Shown: in pieces, positions 21,065-30,244 of the stretch
Layout of the letters: each line of letters starts with the position of its first letter
Position numbering within the stretch: the stretch's first letter is position 1
NCBI RefSeq assembly: GCF_009650095.1
Contig: NZ_CP045915.1
Location: forward strand, 2,790,001-2,854,000
Direction: 5' to 3'
Source of the DNA: Gracilibacillus salitolerans
GTDB lineage: Bacteria; Bacillota; Bacilli; Bacillales; Amphibacillaceae
Length of the DNA stretch: 64,000 bases
Program-made: the position numbers and the translations under genes
Notes under the pieces: generated by a model
Seen by the model: only the letters and a program-made list of their open reading frames with translations
The model's database searches: none
Told to the model about the DNA's origin: nothing

Positions 21065-22270
21065 TCAATCTCCTTGAGTAATTGGTTGTTTCTTTGCAAT
21101 ATTTTCTAGTACAGTATAATACAAGGTTAATTTTACTTTACCACTCTCTACACTTTCGTGCAAAGCTTTTTCATCCGTAATTTCTGCATCATGTGGAATT
21201 TCTCTCATTAACTCTCTTTTACCTTGTTCTAATGCAATTTTCTTCGCATTTTCTTCACTTAATTGTTCCTCTTTTAATTCTGCTTCATAAATTGTTTGGT
21301 TTATATAACTAATCGGAATTTTCCATTTTAGAAAATAAAAATTCTTTTCCTCTACATCAACTTGATAATGTTCATACTCTGGATTTTCAAAGTTCCAAAT
21401 CGGAACTAGAAATTTCGAAGCATGCAAGTAATGTTTTTGTTCCATTTTACCATTAAGCACAAGATACTGGTTGTCCAAAGGTACGGTTACTTCGCTTTTA
21501 TACCATACTTTTGCAATTACCTCTCCTTCTGCTTCCACAGGCTTACCTTCATCCTCCTCATCATCTTCTTCCGATTCATTAAGATAAGCTGATACTAGAA
21601 TATCTCCTTGATAGACGACATCATTGGTTCTTACAAGAGGTTGTCCTCTTGTAACGAATAAATCTTCAATAACACCTTCCTTTTTGGCTACAAGATGTCC
21701 CGCAGCTTCTTCTTCTTCTTTTTCAACTATAGTCTTTTCGACACCTTCTAGATGAAAAGCGGATCCATTTTTTTTGACACCGATCCATAATAATTCTGGA
21801 ACATCAGTTAATAGCTGTTTTTGGATGATCGCTGGGGAGTCTATATTCCACTGAAAGCTACCCTCTTCTATACCATACTCTTCTAATTGTTGGATTACTT
21901 TTATTTCCATTTCTTCATCTAAGCCTGATACATCAATACGCCAAACGATATTAGACAAAAAGAAAATTACCGCTATGGCAATAAAAAATCCAATTAGCAA
22001 TGGTTTTTGAGAGATCAAGTGACGAAAGAAAAAAGGTAGTCCATTTCGTCCTTTAAAATATACTTTGTAAATGGATTTTCTTTTTACTATCCTTAGTTTA
22101 GGCAAATCAGATAATTTTATTTTCCCTATTGCTATAGTTTCATTCTTTTTTTTGATATCCCATGATGGAATATTGTATTTTGCACACAAATCAAAAAATC
22201 GCTCTGGATATTGACCTTTTATTTCAATAATAATATATCCTGATAACCAATTTTTACGATTGAAAAACAT
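21065..22270 (-). CDS. yqfD: Sporulation protein YqfD
   Basis: YqfD family membrane protein, 401 residues, found only in endospore formers and classed with sporulation proteins induced in the mother cell. A basic N-terminal domain (about 1-85) is followed by one membrane helix (about 90-110) and a long extracytoplasmic part with repeated acidic segments (EEDDEEDEG). The start is ATG 22270 after GGAGGG; sixteen upstream in-frame codons are dropped. It follows yqfC by 25 bases. Confidence 0.92.
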   Translation of the reverse strand: MFFNRKNWLSGYIIIEIKGQYPERFFDLCAKYNIPSWDIKKKNETIAIGKIKLSDLPKLRIVKRKSIYKVYFKGRNGLPFFFRHLISQKPLLIGFFIAIAVIFFLSNIVWRIDVSGLDEEMEIKVIQQLEEYGIEEGSFQWNIDSPAIIQKQLLTDVPELLWIGVKKNGSAFHLEGVEKTIVEKEEEEAAGHLVAKKEGVIEDLFVTRGQPLVRTNDVVYQGDILVSAYLNESEEDDEEDEGKPVEAEGEVIAKVWYKSEVTVPLDNQYLVLNGKMEQKHYLHASKFLVPIWNFENPEYEHYQVDVEEKNFYFLKWKIPISYINQTIYEAELKEEQLSEENAKKIALEQGKRELMREIPHDAEITDEKALHESVESGKVKLTLYYTVLENIAKKQPITQGD

Positions 22271-22295
22271 AAGCCTTTCCCTCCGAATATAGACT

Positions 22296-22577
22296 TTATG
22301 ATTTCTCGAAGGTAACATCTTTTATATTACCTTCTAATAAAATGTCTTTATCTATCATTGTTTTCAGTACAAAATTTTCTCCTTTTATTCGAACATGTCC
22401 TTGGTGAACCTTTAAAAGTAATTCGGTAGAAGAAAAGATGACAAGGCCTTGATGATTTTCTATGTACGCATGAATGGATCCTATCGTTGTAATACGCGGT
22501 AACTTGAGCGTTACTTCAGAAGGCAAATCAAATGTACGCGTAAAGGCAGTCATAAATTTTTCTTTTATCTTTTTCAC
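22296..22577 (-). CDS. yqfC: Sporulation protein YqfC
   Basis: YqfC/YabP-family protein of 93 residues, the same length as in B. subtilis, with the family sequences LPRITTIG and IENHQGL. The start is GTG 22577, with AGGGGAGG ten bases upstream; nine further upstream codons cover that ribosome-binding site and are rejected. Members of this family accumulate in the mother cell; YqfC itself has no defined activity. Operon with yqfD. Confidence 0.92.
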   Translation of the reverse strand: MKKIKEKFMTAFTRTFDLPSEVTLKLPRITTIGSIHAYIENHQGLVIFSSTELLLKVHQGHVRIKGENFVLKTMIDKDILLEGNIKDVTFEKS

Positions 22578-22704
22578 TGTGCATATGCCTCCCCTCAACT
22601 TCATTCTATGAAAATATACGAAAATAAGAACAGTTATGCGTAAACTTACGTGCGATCAGATTAGAGGAATGATGGTTGAAAAAATAGCGAAGAGATATAT
22701 TGTT

Positions 22705-22769
22705 TATGATGACATTTCGTAGGGCAATTCGTGAAGTCTCTTAGTTTCTGGGAACTTGGAGCTAGACAA
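22705..22769 (+). repeat. Repeat family B, partial copy B2
   Basis: Shares TATGATGAC, TAGGGC, CTTAGTTTCTGG and AGCTAGACA, in the same order and spacing, with the right half of copy B1 at 34320-34386. The left half of the family is not recognisable here. It lies between the floA-operon terminator and yqfC. Confidence 0.7.
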
Positions 22770-22799
22770 GCACACAAATTTTATGCTTTCTGATAATTT

Positions 22800-22833
22800 A
22801 ACAAAGCCGAATGGTTTCCCATTCGGCTTTGTT
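22800..22833 (-). terminator. Terminator after the floA operon
   Basis: Perfect 15-bp stem (AACAAAGCCGAATGG and its complement) with a TTTC loop. It overlaps the stop codon of the upstream gene and is followed on the minus strand by an AT-rich stretch rather than a pure T-run. Confidence 0.7.
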
Positions 22834-23324
22834 TATCGGTAGTTCCGATTGTATTTTCTTTTTTGGTAGGCGCGCGGTGGCCCCAACACTTCTGCCATAA
22901 TAATACCTTGGGCAATTCCTTTTGACGTTAAGTTTTTTTCAATAGATAAAGAAACCTCTTCTTCATTATCTTTACGATATGCTTTTGGTGGCGGACCATT
23001 TTTAATAGCATCGTGCTTGCCAAGCTCTTGATCCTGTGTTTTATCACGAATATTTTCAGCACGCTGGATTTTGTCCTTTAATTTTTCCATTTGCTTTTCC
23101 TTTTGTTGAGCAAATGTCTCATGTCCAGAATCAGTATTTGTACCGATTGTTTGAAAATCAGGAACAGTTCTTTCGGTTCTTGGTTGTTGCGTATGGCCTG
23201 TTGTTTGTTGGACAGGTCTTTGTGGTCTCTTCTGCTTTTGCTGTTCATCTTTAGATTTTGACAGACCGAAAAGCCAAAACACAATTGCTATTATCGGAAC
23301 AATAAAACTTAACAATTCATCCAT
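22833..23324 (-). CDS. YqfB-position protein with N-terminal membrane anchor
   Basis: 163 residues: one N-terminal hydrophobic helix (about 5-20), then a long polar, Gln- and Lys-rich stretch (about 24-105) that looks disordered, then a conserved-looking end (LTSKGIAQGIIMAEVLGPPRAY). It occupies the place of yqfB, third gene of the nfeD-floA operon in B. subtilis; I assign it by position and general make-up only. An AAAGGAAG ribosome-binding site precedes ATG 23324. A plausible partner of FloA membrane microdomains, which is inference. Confidence 0.7.
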   Translation of the reverse strand: MDELLSFIVPIIAIVFWLFGLSKSKDEQQKQKRPQRPVQQTTGHTQQPRTERTVPDFQTIGTNTDSGHETFAQQKEKQMEKLKDKIQRAENIRDKTQDQELGKHDAIKNGPPPKAYRKDNEEEVSLSIEKNLTSKGIAQGIIMAEVLGPPRAYQKRKYNRNYR

Positions 23325-23467
23325 TTACATCTTCCTTTCAGGGGCTATTCTACAGTTATTGATTATTTGCAAATGGAATACGTTTCTAGCAGAAACTTCC
23401 TATACCAATCGCTATACTATGAACAAAACCTAATCTAACCTATTTGTAGAAGCCCCTATGAGGATTC

Positions 23468-24466
23468 TTATTTGTTGTCGTCTTCATCGTTGTCTGTTTC
23501 TGTTAATTTACCAATAGAATCACGCATATCTGTATCAGCATCAATATTTTTATAATTCATATAATCCATGACACCCATGTTACCCGAACGTAATGCTTCT
23601 GCAAGTGCCTTTGGTACATCTGCTTCTGCTTCAACCACTTTGGCACGCATTTCTTGAACTTTTGCAACCATTTCTTGTTCCTGCGCAACCGCCATTGCAC
23701 GACGTTCTTCTGCTTTTGCTTGGGCGATGTTTTTATCTGCTTCAGCTTGATCCGTTTGTAAGATCGCACCAATGTTTTTACCGATGTCAACATCAGCAAT
23801 ATCAATCGATAAGATTTCAAAAGCTGTACCAGCATCTAATCCACGGTTTAAAACGTTATGAGAAATGGAGTCCGGATTTTCTAATACTTTCGTATGTGCT
23901 TCTGAACTACCAATAGTACTTACAACACCTTCACCAACACGGGCAATAACAGTATCTTCACCAGCACCACCAACGAGTCGATCAATGTTTGCTCGAACAG
24001 TGATTCGTGCTTTCGCTTTTACTTCAATACCGTCCATCGAAATACCAGCAATAAATGGTGTTTCAATTACTTTCGGATTGACACTCATTTGTACCGCTTC
24101 TAATACGTCACGACCAGCTAAATCGATCGCTGCACATCGTTCAAAACTTAATTCAATATTTGCTCGTTGTGCTGCAATTAACGCATTGACAACACGGTCA
24201 ACATTACCACCAGCTAAAAAGTGGCTCTCTAATTGATTTGTCGTTACATCTAAACCTGCTTTGTGCGCTTTAATCAATGGATTAATAACGCGTGAAGGTA
24301 CAACCCTTCTCAAACGCATCCCAATTAAGGTAAAGATACTTACTTTTACTCCTGCTGCAAGCGCGCTAATCCATAGCATTACCGGTATAAAGGTAAATAA
24401 AATAGCTACAGCAATGACGATTAACCCGATCCCAATAATGGGCAATAATGTTTGAAACTCATTCAT
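23468..24466 (-). CDS. floA: Flotillin-like protein FloA
   Basis: SPFH-like scaffold of functional membrane microdomains, 332 residues, the usual FloA length. Two adjacent hydrophobic stretches at the N-terminus (about 7-45) anchor it in the membrane; the central part reads [20 protein letters not shown], and a Gln/Ala/Glu-rich coiled coil (about 235-300) contains the repeated [16 protein letters not shown] style. ATG 24466 follows AGGAGGAAT. It is the second gene of the SigW-type nfeD-floA operon, probably a membrane-stress response. Confidence 0.95.
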   Translation of the reverse strand: MNEFQTLLPIIGIGLIVIAVAILFTFIPVMLWISALAAGVKVSIFTLIGMRLRRVVPSRVINPLIKAHKAGLDVTTNQLESHFLAGGNVDRVVNALIAAQRANIELSFERCAAIDLAGRDVLEAVQMSVNPKVIETPFIAGISMDGIEVKAKARITVRANIDRLVGGAGEDTVIARVGEGVVSTIGSSEAHTKVLENPDSISHNVLNRGLDAGTAFEILSIDIADVDIGKNIGAILQTDQAEADKNIAQAKAEERRAMAVAQEQEMVAKVQEMRAKVVEAEADVPKALAEALRSGNMGVMDYMNYKNIDADTDMRDSIGKLTETDNDEDDNK

Positions 24467-24478
24467 ATTCTATTCCTC

Positions 24479-25822
24479 CTAGATATTTTTTACTTCTCTT
24501 ACTACTATTCGCGAACCTTCGACTTTTATAATTTTAATCGGAGTGTTCACGTTAATAAACGATCCTTCTGACACCACATCTAACCTTTCTTCTTCAAATT
24601 CTGCAGATCCTGACGGTCTTAGTGGTGTAACAGTCATTCCTTCTTGACCAATTAGCTCTGATCTGTTTATGGATGAGACATAGCCTTGCTCTGTAGTTGT
24701 CGAGTCATTTAGAATTACATGTCTGAAGACTCCTTTTTCCAAACCAATTGTTTTGAATAAAATAACAGCTACAATAATACTTGCAATAAGTGCGATAGCT
24801 ATGCTTACGGCCATATGTCCAGGATCATCCGTTGACATAAATAACGCCCCTACTATCGCACCGATTCCAATGAAACCAAGAATCCCCCCCGGTGCAAATA
24901 TTTCAATTATTATTAAAACAATTCCTAGTAGCAGTAGGACAATGGCTTCATACCCAGCTAAACCAGCTACAATATGTCCATAAAAATATAAAACTAAAGA
25001 AGCTATTCCAATTGAGCCTGGTATGCCAAAGCCAGGTGAATATAATTCTACTATTAAACCGATACTCGCTAAAGATAATAATATCGGAACAACAACTGGA
25101 TTCGTCAAAAATCGTGCTATTCCTTCTGCTGCAGTTGGTTCTGTTTCAATAATTTCTGCTTCAGATAACAACAATTCATTTAAAAGTTCTGTCCGATGAC
25201 TCACAATTCCCTGCGCATACTCCACATCTACTGCGTAATTAGCATCCAAAGTGAGAAACTCACCTTCTGGAGCACCATATTCTGCTAAATCAATTCCAGC
25301 ATTGGCCATCGCTTCAGCATATAACGGATCTCTGCCTTTAGAACTAGCTGCTCCCCTCATACTCGCAATCCATGCTGATTGTGCTTTTTGTTCCGCAGCT
25401 GTCCCATCAGCATTAATGACACCACTTGCTCCCATGCTTGTTTGAGGCTTCATATAGATATTATCCGTGTTTAAAGCGATATAAGATCCTGCAGATAGTG
25501 CTCTGACAGTAATAAATGATGTTGTTTCCATCTCTAGATCTTGCAAAATTTCACCAATGTATTCAGCAGCATCTACACGACCACCAGGTGTATTAATTTC
25601 GAAAATAATGTGATCTGCATTTGCCTCAGTTGCCTCAGTTGTTGTCCTTCTAATAAACGCTTCTAATCCTCGTTCCACCTCATTTTCTATCGGTATAACG
25701 TAAACAAGTTTACCTTCTCCATTCTCTTCTGCGAGAACTTGCGTCTGAGAACCCGTGGTGAAAGAAAATACAGCTGTAATGATCGATATCGAGAGCAACA
25801 ACAAAGTTACGTGCTTTTTCAA
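24479..25822 (-). CDS. yqeZ: NfeD-family membrane serine protease (YqeZ)
   Basis: Long NfeD protein, 447 residues. It has a signal peptide (about 1-30), a ClpP/SppA-like domain (about 38-230) with RALSAGSYIAL as the probable nucleophile region and TSMGASGVI, four to five membrane helices (about 240-370), and a C-terminal OB fold (GQEGMTVTPLRPSGSAEFEEERLDVVSEG). These proteins pair with flotillin-like partners. The start is TTG 25822 with GGAGG six bases upstream; the earlier in-frame start at 25840 precedes the ribosome-binding site. Confidence 0.92.
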   Translation of the reverse strand: MKKHVTLLLLSISIITAVFSFTTGSQTQVLAEENGEGKLVYVIPIENEVERGLEAFIRRTTTEATEANADHIIFEINTPGGRVDAAEYIGEILQDLEMETTSFITVRALSAGSYIALNTDNIYMKPQTSMGASGVINADGTAAEQKAQSAWIASMRGAASSKGRDPLYAEAMANAGIDLAEYGAPEGEFLTLDANYAVDVEYAQGIVSHRTELLNELLLSEAEIIETEPTAAEGIARFLTNPVVVPILLSLASIGLIVELYSPGFGIPGSIGIASLVLYFYGHIVAGLAGYEAIVLLLLGIVLIIIEIFAPGGILGFIGIGAIVGALFMSTDDPGHMAVSIAIALIASIIVAVILFKTIGLEKGVFRHVILNDSTTTEQGYVSSINRSELIGQEGMTVTPLRPSGSAEFEEERLDVVSEGSFINVNTPIKIIKVEGSRIVVREVKNI

Positions 25823-25865
25823 ATCCCGACCTCCCTTCACTAGTGCTTTGACATATAATCATTCC

Positions 25866-25892
25866 TACGGTTATTATGTATAAAAAGTTTCA
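25866..25892 (-). promoter_or_regulatory. SigW-type promoter for yqeZ-floA-yqfB
   Basis: On the minus strand, TGAAAC (25887-25892), a 17-base spacer, then CGTA (25866-25869), about 45 bases before the yqeZ start. This is the classical ECF SigW consensus, and the B. subtilis operon is a known SigW target. Confidence 0.8.
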
Positions 25893-26217
25893 TTTATGGA
25901 ACTAATATCTTATGTCAACGCATTCAGTTTATCATACTTATATCTACATGGAAAAGTATTCACTATTATATATTGTATACATATACCTGATTAATGACTG
26001 AATCTCTTGGTAGTTTTGAACTCTGTTGTATTTTCATTATGTTCAAACTTACTGGTCGCAATACCCTTTTAGTTTTATTTGATATACCCCATTGATTGAT
26101 AGTACTTTCGGATTCAGAAAACAATATTCCCAGTATGCTTGCCGAAAAAATTACAGAGGGGTTGTATTTTCAAGGTAGCTCACTTTTCTTCTCCTTTTCA
26201 AACTCCAAAAAATGTTA
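25893..26217. other. Gap with no gene
   Basis: AT-rich sequence between the SigW-type promoter and the yqeY terminator. I see no ORF with a ribosome-binding site, no repeat A-C copy and no strong structure. Confidence 0.55.
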
Positions 26218-26256
26218 AAAAGACCCTTGACTTATTCGATAAGCCAAGGGTCTTAT
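26218..26256 (-). terminator. Intrinsic terminator after yqeY
   Basis: On the minus strand, AAGACCCTTGGCTTAT pairs with ATAAGTCAAGGGTCTT around a three-base loop, followed by TTT. It closes the rpsU-yqeY operon. Confidence 0.85.
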
Positions 26257-26281
26257 AGATGAATGAATTCATTTTGTTCGT

Positions 26282-26728
26282 TTATGATAAGTTTTTTTGA
26301 ACCAATTGATTCACTCTTGAGCCTTCTGCTTTTCCTTTTACTTTAGGCATAAGCGCACTCATTACTTTTCCCATATCTTTTTTTGATTGAGCTTGAACTT
26401 CTTCGATCGTCTGAACAACTATTTTTTCTAACTCTTCATCAGACAGTTGCTCAGGCATATAAGCTTGTATTATTTTAATTTCATCTTCTAATTTGCTTAC
26501 AAGATCTTCGCGTTCAGCTTCTTTAAATTCGTGGAGGGAATCTTTTCTTTGTTTTAGCTCTCTCGCTAAAACTGTTACTTCTTCTTCTTCAGATAATGCA
26601 TCTTTCTGTAATTTAATGGCTTCATTTTGCATCGATGCTTTGACCATTCGAATTACACCTAATTTAACTTTATCTTTGTCCTTCATCGCCTGTTTCATAT
26701 CCTGGTTCAAAAGTTCAACGATTGCCAT
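26282..26728 (-). CDS. yqeY: GatB/YqeY domain protein
   Basis: 148-residue YqeY, a free-standing relative of the tRNA-binding domain of amidotransferase GatB. Features are helical repeats ([25 protein letters not shown]), the loop [13 protein letters not shown], and the end [19 protein letters not shown]. Its precise activity is unknown. It lies 18 bases after rpsU in the conserved rpsU-yqeY operon. Confidence 0.93.
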   Translation of the reverse strand: MAIVELLNQDMKQAMKDKDKVKLGVIRMVKASMQNEAIKLQKDALSEEEEVTVLARELKQRKDSLHEFKEAEREDLVSKLEDEIKIIQAYMPEQLSDEELEKIVVQTIEEVQAQSKKDMGKVMSALMPKVKGKAEGSRVNQLVQKNLS

Positions 26729-26746
26729 TATTTCATTACACCCTCT

Positions 26747-26923
26747 TTAAAATTTACGCTTTCTAGCCGCCTCCGATTTTTTCTTACGGCGAACACTAGG
26801 TTTTTCATAAAATTCACGCTTACGATATTCAGATAATGTACCAGATTTTGATACACTACGTTTAAAGCGACGAAGAGCATCTTCAAGTGACTCGTTTTTA
26901 CGAACGCGAGTTGTGTTAGACAT
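26747..26923 (-). CDS. rpsU: Ribosomal protein bS21
   Basis: 58-residue S21 with the diagnostic [15 protein letters not shown] and the basic tail [12 protein letters not shown]. The start is ATG 26923 behind GGAGGGAGGG; sixteen further in-frame codons upstream lie in the leader and are dropped. Carries its own promoter and a leader with a perfect palindrome. Confidence 0.96.
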   Translation of the reverse strand: MSNTTRVRKNESLEDALRRFKRSVSKSGTLSEYRKREFYEKPSVRRKKKSEAARKRKF

Positions 26924-26967
26924 GCTAATTTCCCTCCCTCCGAAGCATACAACAATATATTGATCCA

Positions 26968-26989
26968 ACATATGTATACATACATATGT
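26968..26989. repeat. Palindrome in the rpsU leader
   Basis: ACATATGTAT and ATACATATGT, perfect 10-bp arms around two bases, between the rpsU promoter and its ribosome-binding site. In RNA it would form a hairpin about 45 bases before the start codon. Confidence 0.8.
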
Positions 26990-26998
26990 CTCTTTGCA

Positions 26999-27027
26999 AT
27001 TATAATATACCAGTTAAAATAGGTCAA
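26999..27027 (-). promoter_or_regulatory. SigA-type promoter for rpsU-yqeY
   Basis: On the minus strand, TTGACC (27022-27027), a 17-base spacer and a perfect TATAAT (26999-27004). Confidence 0.85.
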
Positions 27028-27113
27028 CCGTTTGAAGAGAAAAACTAGATAATGATTCCATCTCTTCATCTTTTATAAAACCATTTTTCCGTATAATAGA
27101 TAGTTTTTCATAA

Positions 27114-27148
27114 AGAAAACCATAACAAAATAAATGCTATGGTTTACA
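27114..27148 (-). terminator. Terminator after mtaB
   Basis: On the minus strand, AACCATA and TATGGTT flank a 13-base AT-rich loop and are followed by TTCTTT. It closes the dnaJ-prmA-rsmE-mtaB unit. Confidence 0.65.
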
Positions 27149-27150
27149 TC

Positions 27151-28488
27151 TTAAATAGATAGTGCAGCGCCATCCATTATACGAACAAATTGTGCTTCGT
27201 TATAGGGATATCCTGCTTTCGTGATTTTCACGCGAACGATCTCACCTATCATATCTTTTGTTCCTTCGAATTTTACTTTCAAGTAGTTATCAGAGTAACC
27301 TACCAGCATATTTGGTTGGTTAGCATCCATTGTTTCCTCTGGTATAACCTCTACTACTTCATTTTCATAAGCTTTCGCATATGCTAATGCTTGTTCATTT
27401 GATTGTTCAATTAATGCTTGTACACGACGGTTTTTCACTTCATCGTCTACTTGGTTATCCATCCGTGCAGCCGGCGTACCAGTCCTTCTTGAAAAAGGGA
27501 ACACGTGTAATTCAGAGTATCCTATTTCTTTAACAAAATCCATTGTTTCTTGAAACTCTTCTTCTGTTTCACCAGGGAAACCGACAATCACATCAGAGGT
27601 TATCGCTAAATGTGGTAAGGCTTTTTGAATTTTTGCAACTCGCTTTTTATAGAAATCTGTTGTATACTTCCGGCGCATTCTTTCCAGTACCGTATCTGAT
27701 CCGGATTGTAATGGGATATGTAAATGCGGTACGACTTTTTCAGAAGCATCCAATTCTTTGATCACTTCATCAGTAATCTGACTCGCTTCAATCGACGAAA
27801 TACGGATCCGTTTTAAACCGTCTACTTTTGATTCAAGATCCCGTAACAGTTGTGCGAAATTATAATCTTTCATGTCTTCACCATATCCAGCAGTATGAAT
27901 ACCTGTTAGGACAATTTCTTTATAACCCGCATCTACAAGCTGTCGAGCTTGCTTCAATACATTCTCCGGTTCTCTAGAGCGTAATAATCCTCGAGACCAT
28001 GGAATAATGCAGAATGTGCAGAAATTATTGCAACCTTCCTGGATTTTTAACGATGCTCGAGTACGATCTGAGAATTGAGGTACATCCATCTCTTCAAAAA
28101 CACGATTTTTCATAATATTAGACACACCATTGATAGGTTGACGGTGCTCCTGATGTTCTTCAATATATTGAATCATCTTACCACGATCTTGTGTACCTAC
28201 AACGATGTCAACACCTGGAATCTCCATAATCTCACCAGGAGATGTTTGGGCATAGCAACCTGTTACACAAACCACTGCTTCAGGATTACTACGAATTGCT
28301 CGACGAATGACTTGTCGGCTTTTTTTATCACCAGTATTTGTCACAGTACAAGTATTTATTACATAAACATCGGCATGATGATCGAAATCTACTCGTTCAT
28401 AACCTTCATTTTTAAATTTCTGCCATATTCCTTCTGTTTCATAATGGTTTACTTTACAGCCTAATGTATGAAAAGCCACTGTATGCAT
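27151..28488 (-). CDS. mtaB: tRNA t6A37 methylthiotransferase MtaB
   Basis: Radical-SAM enzyme that converts t6A to ms2t6A at position 37 of tRNAs, 445 residues. The N-terminal MTTase domain shows TLGCKVNHYETE, NTCTVTN and TGCYAQ with the cysteines of the second Fe-S cluster; the radical-SAM core has CNNFCTFCIIPWSRG (CxxxCxxC), and a C-terminal TRAM domain follows. ATG 28488 begins one base after the rsmE stop, with GAGGTG upstream, so it is tightly linked to rsmE. Confidence 0.95.
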   Translation of the reverse strand: MHTVAFHTLGCKVNHYETEGIWQKFKNEGYERVDFDHHADVYVINTCTVTNTGDKKSRQVIRRAIRSNPEAVVCVTGCYAQTSPGEIMEIPGVDIVVGTQDRGKMIQYIEEHQEHRQPINGVSNIMKNRVFEEMDVPQFSDRTRASLKIQEGCNNFCTFCIIPWSRGLLRSREPENVLKQARQLVDAGYKEIVLTGIHTAGYGEDMKDYNFAQLLRDLESKVDGLKRIRISSIEASQITDEVIKELDASEKVVPHLHIPLQSGSDTVLERMRRKYTTDFYKKRVAKIQKALPHLAITSDVIVGFPGETEEEFQETMDFVKEIGYSELHVFPFSRRTGTPAARMDNQVDDEVKNRRVQALIEQSNEQALAYAKAYENEVVEVIPEETMDANQPNMLVGYSDNYLKVKFEGTKDMIGEIVRVKITKAGYPYNEAQFVRIMDGAALSI

Positions 28489-28489
28489 T

Positions 28490-29245
28490 TCAACACCTCA
28501 TTTCTTCAAAGTAGTAAGATAAGTTAGCAAGCACGTATAAAGGTGCTGTTTCCGTTCGTAAAATCCTCGGTCCGAGACGAATCGCTTGAAAGCCCGCAGT
28601 CCTTAGGTCAATTGCTTCTTTCTCACTAAAACCACCTTCTGGACCAATACAAATCATGACTGATTGCCCTTCTTCTATTTGCGAGAAATAATTATGTAAT
28701 GTTAATGATTGGTATTCACGTGTGGCTTCTTCGTAAGCAAAGAATTTCCAATCATACGTCGCACTTTTGTTAATTAATTCAGCCATTGAAATAACGTAGT
28801 CAACTTTAGGAATTTTCGTGCGATGGGATTGCTCACTAGCTTCTTTCACGATTTTTTGCCATCTAGGTAGTTTTTTCTTTAACTTTTTGTGATCCCATTT
28901 TACGACAGAACGATCAGCTTGAAAAGGAATAAAATGTGCCGCTCCAAGTTCTGTCCCTTTTTGCAGGATTAACTCCCATTTATCACCTTTTGGCAAGCCT
29001 TGTACAATTGTAATATCAATTGGTGACTCCGATTCTTCCTGAAGCCACCCTTCAACAGTAGCTTCTACAATTGAATCTTGAATCATTTTAATGCGACATA
29101 TTGCTGATTGTCCGTCATGCCGATTAGCGATAAACGTATCTCCTTCTTCCATACGCATGACATGAACAATATGGTGGTAATCATCAGCCACGATTTTTAT
29201 TTCACCATCTTGCCAATTATCTTGTTCTATAAAATAACGCTGCAT
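28490..29245 (-). CDS. rsmE: 16S rRNA (uracil-N3)-methyltransferase RsmE
   Basis: SPOUT-class methyltransferase for m3U1498 of 16S rRNA, 251 residues. The signatures are the PUA-like N-terminus (YHHIVHVMRMEEGD), IVQGLPKGDKWELILQKGTE, and the knot region CIGPEGGFSEKE and LGPRILRTETAPL. The start is ATG 29245, five bases past the prmA stop; an earlier in-frame start would overlap prmA and is not preferred. Confidence 0.95.
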   Translation of the reverse strand: MQRYFIEQDNWQDGEIKIVADDYHHIVHVMRMEEGDTFIANRHDGQSAICRIKMIQDSIVEATVEGWLQEESESPIDITIVQGLPKGDKWELILQKGTELGAAHFIPFQADRSVVKWDHKKLKKKLPRWQKIVKEASEQSHRTKIPKVDYVISMAELINKSATYDWKFFAYEEATREYQSLTLHNYFSQIEEGQSVMICIGPEGGFSEKEAIDLRTAGFQAIRLGPRILRTETAPLYVLANLSYYFEEMRC

Positions 29246-29249
29246 CCCA

Positions 29250-30200
29250 TTACCTACTTTCTTCAGGTTTTTGGGCAATAATTGAAATCCAATCTTCCAT
29301 TTGATTGATTTCTAAAATGTCAAATCCCGCTTTTTCTAAACCTTCTTTAACATCCCGTTTTTTCTTTTGAATAATACCAGAAGTAATAAATATTCCTCCT
29401 GGTTTTAGTCTTTCAAAAGCATCGTTTTCAAAACGTAAGATGATCTCAGCTAAGATATTCGCTACTATAATATCAGCTTCTTCATTTACATTCTCCAGTA
29501 AATTATTTTGCTTAACTTTGACCTTGTTATCCACTTTATTTACTTTGACGTTTAACCTGGTACTTTGAATCGCAACTTCATCTAAATCGTAGGCAAATAC
29601 ATTTTCTGCACCCAATAATACGGAAGCAACACTTAAGACACCTGAACCACATCCAACATCGAGTACAGTGTCAGCTTTTTCAATGAATCTCTCAAGTGCT
29701 TGAATGCTTAGTACAGTTGTTGGATGTGTGCCTGTACCAAAGGCCATACCCGGATCTAGCTCTATGATGAGTTCATCTGTGGAGACAGGCTGATAATCTT
29801 CCCACGTCGGTGTTATGGTCACACGTTCTGAAATTTTAGCAGGTTTATAGTATTTTTTCCAAGCTGTTGCCCATTCCTCTTCATTAACTTCGCTTAATGT
29901 TATCTTGTTTAAACCAATATCAATATCGTATAAGAGCAAGTTATTAATCGCTTGTTTAATCTCAGTTACTGTTTCACCTAAAAAACTATTAACAGGTAGA
30001 TACGCTTTTAAACGTACTCCTTCTTCTGGGTAATCATCAGGATTAAGATCATAGATTTCTCCATAAATACTTTCGCGTTCTTTATCTAAATCCTGGCGAT
30101 CTTCGATAACTACACCACTGGCACCTGCTTCATGGATAATGTTCGAGATAGGCTCAATCGCTTCATTTGTGGTATAGATACACAGCTCTGTCCATTTCAC
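29250..30200 (-). CDS. prmA: Ribosomal protein L11 methyltransferase
   Basis: Trimethylates ribosomal protein L11; 316 residues. An N-terminal L11-binding domain is followed by a Rossmann methyltransferase core with VLDVGCGSGVLS, FAYDLDEVA and VANILAEII. The start is GTG 30200 (KWTEL) with GTGAG upstream; three more codons are possible. It lies between dnaJ and rsmE, as in B. subtilis. Confidence 0.95.
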   Translation of the reverse strand: MKWTELCIYTTNEAIEPISNIIHEAGASGVVIEDRQDLDKERESIYGEIYDLNPDDYPEEGVRLKAYLPVNSFLGETVTEIKQAINNLLLYDIDIGLNKITLSEVNEEEWATAWKKYYKPAKISERVTITPTWEDYQPVSTDELIIELDPGMAFGTGTHPTTVLSIQALERFIEKADTVLDVGCGSGVLSVASVLLGAENVFAYDLDEVAIQSTRLNVKVNKVDNKVKVKQNNLLENVNEEADIIVANILAEIILRFENDAFERLKPGGIFITSGIIQKKKRDVKEGLEKAGFDILEINQMEDWISIIAQKPEESR

Positions 30201-30244
30201 GCAGATCAACTCACTTTATTATAAATTTTCATACAAAGGATTTC

